The translations under genes and the position numbers were made by a program. A stretch of 13,483 nt of DNA from contig JALOMZ010000013.1 of assembly GCA_025455205.1 (NCBI GenBank), positions 1-13,483 of the forward strand. The letters are read 5' to 3'. Origin of the DNA: Chitinophagaceae bacterium (GTDB taxonomy: Bacteria; Bacteroidota; Bacteroidia; Chitinophagales; Chitinophagaceae). Positions 6,886 through 13,483 of the stretch are shown piece after piece; the stretch's first letter is position 1, and each line of letters opens with the position of its first letter. A model generated the notes under the pieces. The model saw only the letters and a program-made list of their open reading frames with translations. It had not been told where the DNA came from and ran no database searches.

Positions 6886-8217
6886 TTAGCCGGCTTTGTT
6901 ACGGCTGATCAAACCAAAATAGATGCCCACAAAAAGCAGCAGCAAACCCACACCGGTCAGTGCGGCCTTCCAATTGTCGATCACCACGGCCGTGGCCACA
7001 ATGCAATAGGCGAAGATGAATAAAACCGTGAGCACCGGCAATATGCGGGTGAGGGTGCCGGGTTGCACCAGGTGGTCGTTTACATGGCGGCGCCGTAATA
7101 TCAGCAGTGCCAGTGCACAGGTGATAAAGCCCATGGAATCGAGGAAGATGGAAAAACCCAGGATATTGTCGACCCCTTTGCCAAAGAAGGTAACCGCCAC
7201 GGTAATAACCGAAAAGGTAACGAGTCCGGGAACCAGTGCCTTTGTCCTGGGATGCTGGTAGCTGAAGATTTTGGGGAGCACCCCGTCTGCGGCCATGGCA
7301 TACATCACCCGGGGATTGCTCATGAGCAGGATGTTCACATAGGCCAGCACGCTGATGAACATGGCAAAGTCGAAGAGCTTGCCGCCGATCTTTCCAAACC
7401 AGGCTTCGAACAAGAGGGCGCCGATGCTGGTGGCATTCTTCATTTTGTCGTACCCAATCACCTGCACATAGGCATAGTTGACGGTGAGGTAGAGCAGGAT
7501 CACGATGATGATGCCGATGATGATGCCTTTTTGCAGCGTTTCCTTTCTGTCGATCTCGGCGCCGAAGTTGATGGTTTGCTGGTACCCTCCATAGGTGAAG
7601 GAAACCGCCACCATGCTGATCACCAGCAGCAGCAGCCCATTGCTGCCATCATAGGTGCGCACCGGATCGTTGCTGTAGCCATGCGGCTCAATAACGGTGC
7701 CGGCAAACAGGGCAGAGATGAGGATGAGGATGAGCGCCACTTTTACGATCATCAGTATGTTCTGTGTGCGGCTGCTGGTTTTGAGACCCAGCAGGTTTAC
7801 CACAAAGAATATCGATACCGCCACTATACTCAGGCTAACATCAAATACAAATCCCAGTTGCCGGCCAAAGAGCAGGTCGCTGCAATATTCTGCCCCAATG
7901 AGGGTGACCACGGCCAGTGATGCGGCGTTGCTGATGAGGATGAGGGTGTTGACGGTGAAGCCCACTGCCGGATGGTACGCATAAGAAAATACCTTGTAGT
8001 AAGCCCCCACCACGGGCAGGCGGGCACCAATTTCTGCAAATACGAGGGCGCCGGTGAGGGCAATGGCGCCGCCAATGAGCCATGCACCGTAGAAAATGGT
8101 CTCCGTGCCGCTTTTGGCGGCAATGCCGGCAGGGGTCTTGAAGATACCCATGCCAATAACCAGGCTGATTACGATGATAGTAAGGTCAAACAGACCGAGC
8201 TTATTGGCGTTGTTCAT
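6886..8217 (-). CDS. APC-family amino-acid permease
   Basis: I placed the start at ATG 8217 (443 residues), because the 7 extra residues reached from a TTG codon at 8238 add nothing to the family match and would crowd the divergent promoter. The protein is almost wholly hydrophobic, with about 12 membrane segments. It carries APC landmarks: GMGIF (22-26) in the unwound first helix, AEIGARLPVVGAYY (61-74) matching the AElg...P..GG.Y pattern, and FTYGGYQQTINFGAEI (207-222) in the helix 6 region that lines the substrate site. By family knowledge it moves amino acids across the inner membrane, by exchange or proton symport. Substrate is not readable. It diverges from the TonB-dependent receptor across 41 bases. 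No clear terminator follows. Confidence 0.9.
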   Translation of the reverse strand: MNNANKLGLFDLTIIVISLVIGMGIFKTPAGIAAKSGTETIFYGAWLIGGAIALTGALVFAEIGARLPVVGAYYKVFSYAYHPAVGFTVNTLILISNAASLAVVTLIGAEYCSDLLFGRQLGFVFDVSLSIVAVSIFFVVNLLGLKTSSRTQNILMIVKVALILILISALFAGTVIEPHGYSNDPVRTYDGSNGLLLLVISMVAVSFTYGGYQQTINFGAEIDRKETLQKGIIIGIIIVILLYLTVNYAYVQVIGYDKMKNATSIGALLFEAWFGKIGGKLFDFAMFISVLAYVNILLMSNPRVMYAMAADGVLPKIFSYQHPRTKALVPGLVTFSVITVAVTFFGKGVDNILGFSIFLDSMGFITCALALLILRRRHVNDHLVQPGTLTRILPVLTVLFIFAYCIVATAVVIDNWKAALTGVGLLLLFVGIYFGLISRNKAG

Positions 8218-8233
8218 GCAGGCAATACTTTTA
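8204..8233 (+). promoter_or_regulatory. Likely promoter of the TonB-dependent receptor
   Basis: TTG (8204-8206), then 19 bases, then TACTTTTA (8226-8233), 7 of 8 positions of TAnnTTTG. Transcription would start near 8238, just before the GAGGAG site. The -33 part lies inside the 5' end of the divergent permease gene. Motifs are seen; function is inferred. Confidence 0.45.
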
Positions 8234-8244
8234 CCCAAAAGAAA

Positions 8245-8250
8245 GAGGAG
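8245..8250 (+). promoter_or_regulatory. Shine-Dalgarno site of the receptor gene
   Basis: GAGGAG ends 8 bases before ATG 8259 and supports that start. It is one of two good sites in the window. Confidence 0.6.
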
Positions 8251-8258
8251 CGCAAGCG

Positions 8259-10343
8259 ATGCTTAGGCGGATAAAAATAGGGTTTTGGACGGCATGCTGT
8301 ATTTTTTTCCAAAGCCAGGGGCAGGCGCAGGATAGCCGTGTACAGGCAGATACCGTGGCCGGGGCCGACAGTGTGGAGGTTACCGGCCAGGCCTTTGGCA
8401 GCCTGCACCGAAACCTGAGCAGTGCAGTGGTGCAGCGCCATCCCTTGAATGTATTGGCGGGCATGAGCACCATGAGCCTGCTGCCGGCAGTTAACACGCT
8501 GCCCGGCGTGCGTATGGAGGAGCGTTCGCCGGGCAGCTACCGGCTCAATATCCGGGGTAGCGCACTGCGCAGTCCCTTTGGCGTTCGCAACATAAAAATG
8601 TACTGGAATGGCCTGCCTTTCACCGATGCCGGCGGCAACACCTATTTCAACCAGCTGGCCACCAACAGCCTGCAGGGCATGGAGATATTGCGCGGACCAG
8701 CCAGCAGCATGTACGGTGCCGGAACCGGCGGACTGGTGCTGATGCAGACACTGGGCCCCACCTGGCAACCCGGTGCCGCCGTGGAACTGAGCATGGGTTC
8801 CTATGGCATGTGGTCTGCCCAGGCGGATGTTTCCTTTGGTGGTGCCAACAACAGGAACCGTATCACCTATGCCCATAATGCCAGTGATGGTTACCGGCGG
8901 CAGAGTGCCCTGCGGCGCGACAATATGTCCTGGACCAGCCAGCTTAAAATATCCGACCGGCAGCAATTGACGGCATCGTTTCTGTACACCAATATGTATT
9001 ATCAAACCCCGGGCGGACTTACCCAGGCGGAATACCTGGCCGATCCGCGCGCTGCCCGTCCGGCAGCCGGTGGTTTTCCTTCGGCCGAGCAGGCGCAGGC
9101 CGCCATCTGGCAGCAGAACCTGCTGGCTGGGCTGAACCATCAATACAAGCTGCATGCACGCTGGACCAATACTACTGCGCTGTATGGGGCATTTGCCCTG
9201 GTGGAGAATGCCGCCATCCGCAATTACGAAAGCCGCAGTGAACCGCACCTGGGTGGCCGCACCGTGTTTGCCTATGAGCAGCATGGGCAGCAGCACAGCG
9301 TGAAGTGGCAGACCGGTGTAGAATACCAGGCCGGATTCTTCAATACCCAGGTGAGCGGCAACCGCAACGGCAGCCGCGACACCCTCCGCACCAATGATGA
9401 CCTGCGGTTTCAGACCGGCTTCCTCTTCTCCCAGCTGGATCTATCCTTTAACGGAAAGGTATTTGTGTCGGGAGGTGTCAGTGTCAACCGGAACGATGTG
9501 CGCATCACCCGGCTCTTTCCGTCGCCGGTGCAGGAGCAGGCGCGCCAATACAGGAGTGAATGGGCGCCCCGCCTGCAGCTAACCTACAGGTGGCCGGGCA
9601 ACGCGGAAACCCAGTTCACCTTCAGCCGCGGCTTTTCACCTCCTACGGTGAGCGAGTTGCTGCCCAGCACCGGCCGCATCAGCACCGACCTGGAGGCGGA
9701 GAAAGGCGACAATATGGAATTGGCGCAGCGTTTCGAATTTTTCCAGCGCAGGCTGCAGCTGAATATCACGGCCTTCTACCTGCGGTTGCGCAACACCCTG
9801 GTGCAGCAGCGCGATGCAGCCGGGGCTGATTTCTTTGTGAACGCCGGTGCCACGGCGCAAAAAGGCCTGGAGTCGTCTGCCAGCTGGTGGATTATCCGTG
9901 ATCCCCTGCACAGCGTGCAAACGCTGCAGGTGAACCTTGCTTATACCTATAGTCATTTCACCTTCACCGATTACAGGAAGCTGGGGGTGGATTATGCCGG
10001 AAAGCAAATTCCCGGTGTGCCCCGTCATGCGGTTTCACTGCTGGGTCAGCTCAGCCTGCGGGCCGGATTCTACGCCCACCTCAGCTGGTATTATAACAGT
10101 GCCATCATGCTTAATGATGCCAATAGCTTCAGCGCTGAAGCCTTTCACCTGGCAGGAGGCCGCGTTGGTTACAAACAGGAAAGGGTGGGCCGGAAATGGT
10201 GGTGGCAGATGTATGCCGGAGTAGACAATCTGCTTAATGAGCGCTACAGCCTGGGGAATGACATCAATGCTGCCGCCAACCGTTTCTATAACGCAGCGCC
10301 TGCCCGGAATTGGCTTGCCGGTGTGGCAATGGGCTGGCGCTAA
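8259..10343 (+). CDS. TonB-dependent outer-membrane receptor
   Basis: This 694-residue protein has a signal peptide (about 1-24, ending GQAQ), then DSVEVTG (37-43), which resembles a TonB box. The plug domain follows at roughly 50-165 with typical segments (LPGVRMEERSPGSYRLNIRG, then GMEILRGPASSMYGAGTGG). The rest is a beta-barrel, with late-barrel signatures such as FSRGFSPPTVSELL, LEAEKGDNMEL and NAGATAQKGLE. The length fits siderophore or vitamin receptors. It lacks the N-terminal carboxypeptidase-regulatory-like domain of SusC-type glycan receptors, and no SusD partner is present, which argues for iron-complex or cofactor uptake; this is inference. It has its own promoter and GAGGAG site, diverges from the amino-acid permease, and ends 4 bases before a terminator. 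The protein ends in GWR rather than a terminal Phe. No Fur-like box was recognised. Confidence 0.93.
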   Translation: MLRRIKIGFWTACCIFFQSQGQAQDSRVQADTVAGADSVEVTGQAFGSLHRNLSSAVVQRHPLNVLAGMSTMSLLPAVNTLPGVRMEERSPGSYRLNIRGSALRSPFGVRNIKMYWNGLPFTDAGGNTYFNQLATNSLQGMEILRGPASSMYGAGTGGLVLMQTLGPTWQPGAAVELSMGSYGMWSAQADVSFGGANNRNRITYAHNASDGYRRQSALRRDNMSWTSQLKISDRQQLTASFLYTNMYYQTPGGLTQAEYLADPRAARPAAGGFPSAEQAQAAIWQQNLLAGLNHQYKLHARWTNTTALYGAFALVENAAIRNYESRSEPHLGGRTVFAYEQHGQQHSVKWQTGVEYQAGFFNTQVSGNRNGSRDTLRTNDDLRFQTGFLFSQLDLSFNGKVFVSGGVSVNRNDVRITRLFPSPVQEQARQYRSEWAPRLQLTYRWPGNAETQFTFSRGFSPPTVSELLPSTGRISTDLEAEKGDNMELAQRFEFFQRRLQLNITAFYLRLRNTLVQQRDAAGADFFVNAGATAQKGLESSASWWIIRDPLHSVQTLQVNLAYTYSHFTFTDYRKLGVDYAGKQIPGVPRHAVSLLGQLSLRAGFYAHLSWYYNSAIMLNDANSFSAEAFHLAGGRVGYKQERVGRKWWWQMYAGVDNLLNERYSLGNDINAAANRFYNAAPARNWLAGVAMGWR

Positions 10344-10346
10344 TAA

Positions 10347-10372
10347 AAATGCCTGCAAGGATGCAGGCATTT
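10347..10372. terminator. Bidirectional intrinsic terminator between receptor and rho
   Basis: AAATGCCTGCA (10347-10357) pairs perfectly with TGCAGGCATTT (10362-10372) around a 4-base loop. T-rich sequence follows on the plus side, and TTTTTATTA is read on the minus side. It sits between the convergent receptor (ending 10343) and rho (ending 10401) and can end both. Confidence 0.85.
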
Positions 10373-10400
10373 CGTTTTATGTAAAAGTGAATCGGAGCTT

Positions 10401-12182
10401 CTACCGGTTCATACTGGCCAGGAATTCGTAGTTGTCCTTGGTGCCACGCATGCGCTTCATGAGTTCGTTCATGGCTTCCTCGGGGTTCATGTCGGCCAGG
10501 TAATTGCGCAACAGGTACATGCGGTTCACCACGTCTTTGTCCAGCAGCAGGTCGTCGCGGCGGGTGCTGGAAGAAACCAGATCGATGGCGGGGAAGATGC
10601 GCTTGTTGGCCAGGCGGCGGTCGAGCTGCAGTTCCATGTTGCCGGTGCCCTTGAATTCTTCGAAGATCACTTCATCCATGCGGCTGCCGGTATCAATCAG
10701 GGCCGTGGCCAATATGGTGAGGGATCCGCCGTTTTCAATTTTACGGGCGGCACCGAAGAACTGCTTGGGCTTTTGCATGGCGTTGGCTTCCACACCACCG
10801 CTGAGCACCTTGCCGCTGGCGGGCGCTACGGTGTTGTGGGCACGTGCCAGGCGGGTGATGGAGTCCAGCAGGATCACCACATCGTGGCCGCATTCCACCA
10901 GTCGCTTGGCTTTCTGCAGCGCAATGGCACTCACCTTAACGTGTTTTTCGGCCGGCTCGTCGAACGTGCTGGCCAATACTTCGGCGCGCACACTGCGTTC
11001 CATATCGGTTACTTCCTCCGGGCGTTCATCAATCAGTACCACCATCATATACACTTCGGGGTGGTTTTCTGCGATGGCGTTGGCTACTTCTTTCAGCAGC
11101 ATGGTCTTACCGGTCTTGGGCTGCGCCACAATGAGGCCGCGCTGTCCCTTGCCAATAGGCGTGAACAGGTCCATGATGCGGGTGCTCAGGTTGCCCGGCG
11201 TAGTAAATAGGTTGAGCTTCTGGTAGGGGAACAGCGGCGTGAGGTAGTCGAAGGGGATGCGGTCGCGCACTTCCTCCGGCGTTTTGCCATTGATATTGTC
11301 CACCTTCACCAGGGCAAAATATTTCTCGCCTTCCTTGGGTGGACGCACGGTGCCTTGTACGGTGTCGCCTGTTTTGAGGCCAAACATCTTGATCTGGCTG
11401 GGGCTCACATAAACATCGTCGGGGCTGGTGAGGTAGTTATAGTCGCTGCTGCGCAGGAAGCCATAGCCATCGGGCATCATCTCCAAAACACCTTCGCCGT
11501 GAACGATACCGTCGAATTCAATATTGAAGGCCGGCTCTTTCTTTGGCTTCTGGTGCTGGTGCTGGTGGCGGGGTTTTTCGGCCACTACTTCGGTGCCGGC
11601 TTCTGTTTCTTCCGCAGTGGTTTCTTCAGGCTCTTCAATCACGATCTCATCTGCATCGCCGGTGTTCTCCAGGCTGCTGAGGGCATCGCGGAAGATGGAT
11701 TCAATAGACTCCCCTTCATCGAGTATGCTGCCAACTGCAGGCTTCTTGTGTTTGGGTGGCTGTTGCTGCTGCTGCCTGGGCGCAGGTGCCGGCGCTGCTT
11801 TCTGCTCGGGTGCCGGTTCTTCCGTGGCTGCGGGCTTCTTGGCGGGGGCATTCTTGCGGGCGGTCTTGTTGTTTTTGCGGCCCTGCTTTTCGGTCTCCGG
11901 GGCCGGGGCTGGCGCTGGTGCAGCGGCAGCTGGCGCAGAAGGCTCCATCACCTCGGCTTCTTCTGTAATGTTGGAGGTAGTAGCCTTTATGATACGCTTG
12001 CGCTTGGGTTTATCATTTGCCTGGGCCGATTTGCCAGCGCTCTCCAGCACAGCCTGCTTGTCGAGGATCTTATAGATCAGGTCTTGCTTGTTTAGTTTTT
12101 TGGCGTCGGTTACTTTCAGTTGCTCGGCAATGTCAATCAGTTCAGGAACGAGCATGTCGTTCAGTTGCAGAATGTCGTACAT
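10401..12182 (-). CDS. rho: Transcription termination factor Rho with long disordered insert
   Basis: This 593-residue protein is well beyond the roughly 420 residues of E. coli Rho. It starts with a Rho N-terminal helical domain (about 1-47, including [14 protein letters not shown]). The cold-shock-like RNA-binding domain lies at about 226-300 ([21 protein letters not shown]). The RecA-like ATPase has Walker A PKTGKT (355-360), Walker B VVILLD (435-440) and the highly conserved [20 protein letters not shown] and [20 protein letters not shown] segments. Residues 50-217 are a low-complexity insert: Ala/Pro repeats, a Lys-rich patch, a run of six Gln at 137-141 and beyond, an acidic stretch and a His/Gln run. 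Such inserts are known in Bacteroidota Rho. It forms an RNA-translocating hexamer that ends transcription. It is monocistronic, and its own 3' end has an intrinsic terminator. No Shine-Dalgarno site is visible. Identity is certain. Confidence 0.98.
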   Translation of the reverse strand: MYDILQLNDMLVPELIDIAEQLKVTDAKKLNKQDLIYKILDKQAVLESAGKSAQANDKPKRKRIIKATTSNITEEAEVMEPSAPAAAAPAPAPAPETEKQGRKNNKTARKNAPAKKPAATEEPAPEQKAAPAPAPRQQQQQPPKHKKPAVGSILDEGESIESIFRDALSSLENTGDADEIVIEEPEETTAEETEAGTEVVAEKPRHQHQHQKPKKEPAFNIEFDGIVHGEGVLEMMPDGYGFLRSSDYNYLTSPDDVYVSPSQIKMFGLKTGDTVQGTVRPPKEGEKYFALVKVDNINGKTPEEVRDRIPFDYLTPLFPYQKLNLFTTPGNLSTRIMDLFTPIGKGQRGLIVAQPKTGKTMLLKEVANAIAENHPEVYMMVVLIDERPEEVTDMERSVRAEVLASTFDEPAEKHVKVSAIALQKAKRLVECGHDVVILLDSITRLARAHNTVAPASGKVLSGGVEANAMQKPKQFFGAARKIENGGSLTILATALIDTGSRMDEVIFEEFKGTGNMELQLDRRLANKRIFPAIDLVSSSTRRDDLLLDKDVVNRMYLLRNYLADMNPEEAMNELMKRMRGTKDNYEFLASMNR

Positions 12183-12409
12183 ACGGAATAAGGATGGATA
12201 ACAAAATCTTTGATTTCGCGGGGATCGGAAATGAAAGGTTGGGAGGTTGGTTTGGTGAAGCTGACAGCCTTTGAGGCAGAGAATCGCAAGGGCTGGATTC
12301 AGGATTCAGGTGCAATATTAAGTGCTTTTTGGGAAAATGAGCGGAAGGTGGCCATTTTTTAACGCCTCCGGCATAGCGGGATTAAGGCCGCCCATGGTTG
12401 AAATCCGCA

Positions 12410-12673
12410 TCACACCTGCCCGTGCCCCGGATCTGCCAGTCCGGTTACCGTATGGTTTCCCACCATGCATGAAGGGGTACAGGACCCGACCAAAACGGCA
12501 TTGATCTTTTGCCCTGCTTCATCAGCCTGCATCAACGGGCACCCGCGGGAGGACAATGCTTTCCCTTTGCCGGTTACTGCAATTTTATCCGCTCTGCCAA
12601 CATATTCTGCATCGAACCAGTATCTTGTCGGTTCGGGAAAGGGTGAAGTGACGGCATTTTCCCCTTTCCACAT
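12410..12673 (-). CDS. Uncertain small ORF, 87 codons, no recognised family
   Basis: A minus-strand frame opens at ATG 12673 and stops at 12410. It would encode a small soluble protein with GC-ending codons much like its neighbours and with segments such as RYWFDAEYVGRADKIAV and INAVLVGSCTPSCMVG. It has no signal peptide, no membrane segment and no Shine-Dalgarno site. Its start lies 21 bases upstream of the divergent sulfatase start. The frame stays open upstream because it mirrors the sulfatase codons, so openness alone is poor evidence. I recognise no family. It may be a real orphan gene, a decayed remnant, or chance. Confidence 0.2.
   Translation of the reverse strand: MWKGENAVTSPFPEPTRYWFDAEYVGRADKIAVTGKGKALSSRGCPLMQADEAGQKINAVLVGSCTPSCMVGNHTVTGLADPGHGQV
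12613..12635. repeat. Short inverted repeat upstream of the sulfatase gene
   Basis: CGAACC (12613-12618) and GGTTCG (12630-12635) are exact reverse complements around 11 bases. It lies 59 bases before the sulfatase start and could be an operator or RNA hairpin, but six-base arms can occur by chance. It is followed by GGAAAGGG (12636-12643) and its reverse complement CCCTTTCC (12662-12669). Confidence 0.3.
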
Positions 12674-12694
12674 TGTTAACCGGAACTGATTTTT

Positions 12695-13483
12695 ATGCGC
12701 GTTTCTTTTTCTTTCCTGGCTTTTCTCGTTTGGCTGCTGTTGCCCAAAGGGCTGGCTGGCCAGCAACCACCCAACATCATTCTCATATTCGCCGATGATC
12801 TGGGTTATGGCGACCTGAGTTGTTACGGGGCAGGGGGGTACAGAACGCCTCAATTGGACCGTATGGCGCAGCAGGGAGTGCGCCTCACGCATTTTTATGC
12901 GGCACAGGCTGTATGCTCGGCATCCAGGGCCGCCTTGCTGACGGGTTGCTACCCCAACCGCGTAGGCATATCGGGTGCCTTGTTCCCCTGGTCGGAGCAG
13001 GCCCTGAATCATCAGGAAGAAACCCTGCCGGAACTGCTGAAGGCCCGCGGATACCGCACCGCCATGATCGGCAAGTGGCACCTGGGCCATCAGCCCGGTT
13101 ACCTTCCCATCCACCATGGATTCGACAGCTATTATGGTCTGCCCTACAGCAATGATATGTGGCCGTTGGATTACGCCGGAAAACGAATCGTGGATACTGG
13201 CAACAGGAAATCCCGCTACCCGTCTCTGCCTTTGTTAGAAGGCGATAAGCCGGTACGCTTCATTGAAAGCCTGCAGGACCAGGGCGAACTCACCGGATTG
13301 TATACCCGGCGGGCTGTTGACTTCATCCGGCAAAAAGGCCAACAACCCTTCTTCCTGTACCTGGCGCACAGTATGCCGCACGTCCCTATTTATGCATCAC
13401 CGCGATTTTTGGGCAAGAGTGCTATTGATGATAAGACAATAGATATTGACATTGTTGAACGTGATATGGATATAGCAAATTTG
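12695..13483 (+). CDS. Secreted arylsulfatase-type sulfatase, N-terminal part
   Basis: The frame opens at ATG 12695 and runs to the window edge (263 codons). A signal peptide (about 1-22, ending GLAGQ) is followed by the sulfatase core. Asp34 and Asp35 in IFADDLGYGD would bind the metal. Cys74 in CSASRAALLTG is the residue converted to formylglycine. GYRTAMIGKWHLG (119-131) is the second family signature with Lys127 and His129, and LAHSMPHVP supplies His225 and His229. The enzyme would hydrolyse sulfate esters, often on glycans, in the periplasm or outside the cell. Family members usually continue after SPRFLGKS with a glycine-rich Tyr-Gly-Asp segment and a later catalytic Asp-Asn pair. Here the reading changes at residue 243 to an unrelated acidic, Ile-rich tail in AT-rich DNA. 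The gene may be interrupted, rearranged or misjoined. Family call is secure to about residue 242. Confidence 0.9.
   Translation, partial: MRVSFSFLAFLVWLLLPKGLAGQQPPNIILIFADDLGYGDLSCYGAGGYRTPQLDRMAQQGVRLTHFYAAQAVCSASRAALLTGCYPNRVGISGALFPWSEQALNHQEETLPELLKARGYRTAMIGKWHLGHQPGYLPIHHGFDSYYGLPYSNDMWPLDYAGKRIVDTGNRKSRYPSLPLLEGDKPVRFIESLQDQGELTGLYTRRAVDFIRQKGQQPFFLYLAHSMPHVPIYASPRFLGKSAIDDKTIDIDIVERDMDIANL
13421..13483. other. AT-rich, foreign-looking tail at the right edge
   Basis: By direct count 19 of these 63 bases are G or C (30%), far below the rest of the window. The sulfatase frame stays open through it but encodes residues unlike the family (AIDDKTIDIDIVERDMDIANL region, 243-263). A 6-bp inverted repeat, CTATTG (13422-13427) and CAATAG (13437-13442), lies at its left border. 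It may be the end of an inserted element, a recombination product or an assembly join. Confidence 0.5.

Larger units (their letters stand above)
12183..12694. other. 512-bp interval between divergent rho and sulfatase genes
   Basis: No gene is recognised with confidence. The interval must contain the promoters and leaders of rho (minus) and the sulfatase (plus), but no clear TAnnTTTG element at a sensible distance was found for either. It holds one uncertain 87-codon minus-strand frame and a few short inverted repeats listed separately. Confidence 0.5.

Noticed and set aside
6651..6908. 85-codon plus-strand frame in the intergenic gap
   Set aside because: No family resemblance, no ribosome-binding site, and it runs into the 3' end of the permease gene on the other strand.
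8218..8238. 7-residue extension of the permease from a TTG codon
   Set aside because: ATG 8217 gives a normal permease N-terminus and leaves room for the divergent promoter.
8214..9296. 360-codon minus-strand frame opposite the TonB receptor
   Set aside because: Antisense shadow; the plus strand carries signal peptide, plug and barrel motifs.
12427..12466. Small stems CCGGA/TCCGG and ATGGT/ACCAT
   Set aside because: Five-base stems are expected by chance in this much sequence and have no promoter or terminator context.
12465..12689. 75-codon plus-strand frame before the sulfatase
   Set aside because: No family resemblance or start signal, and it sits opposite another equally uncertain frame.
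1..13483. tRNA, rRNA, CRISPR array or known insertion sequence
   Set aside because: No cloverleaf or rRNA-like stretch, no regularly spaced repeats, and no transposase frame were seen on either strand.

Overview
The window looks like chromosomal DNA of a Bacteroidota bacterium, most likely a Chitinophagaceae-like member with GC in the mid-50s by eye. Four things support this: a Rho factor with a long low-complexity insert between its N-terminal and RNA-binding domains, promoter elements resembling the Bacteroidota pattern (TTG, then TAnnTTTG), a general scarcity of Shine-Dalgarno sequences, and efflux, TonB-receptor and sulfatase genes typical of the phylum. The genus is inference.

Left part (1-5140): two efflux gene sets flank a small membrane-protein gene. 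On the minus strand, a TetR-type regulator (811-1422) is followed 73 bp later by a TolC-like outer-membrane factor (1-737) that runs off the left edge. The regulator is preceded by a perfect 9-bp inverted repeat that overlaps its likely promoter, which suggests autoregulation. A DUF502 membrane protein (1598-2206) lies on the plus strand. It converges on a second minus-strand efflux pair, TolC (3707-5140) then a MacA/HlyD-type adaptor (2298-3674). A strong bidirectional terminator (2233-2274) separates them. No inner-membrane pump gene follows this pair, so its pump must be elsewhere.

Middle part (5261-10343): a PLP-dependent transsulfuration enzyme resembling cystathionine beta-lyase (5261-6427, minus), then a 458-bp gene-free stretch with several small hairpins, then an APC-family amino-acid permease (6886-8217, minus). 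The permease diverges, across a 41-bp spacer, from a TonB-dependent outer-membrane receptor (8259-10343, plus). That receptor converges on rho across a second bidirectional terminator (10347-10372).

Right part (10401-13483): transcription termination factor rho (minus), a 512-bp interval without a confident gene, and the 5' part of a secreted sulfatase (12695-13483, plus). The last 63 bases of the window are abruptly AT-rich and no longer read like the sulfatase family. They could be an insertion, a rearrangement or an assembly join.

I found no tRNA, rRNA, CRISPR array or recognisable insertion sequence, and no clear undescribed multi-gene system. The points most worth a second look are the foreign-looking sulfatase tail, the TetR operator with its extra half-site in the start codon, the pump-less TolC-MacA pair, the Rho insert, and the hairpin cluster at 6621-6835.
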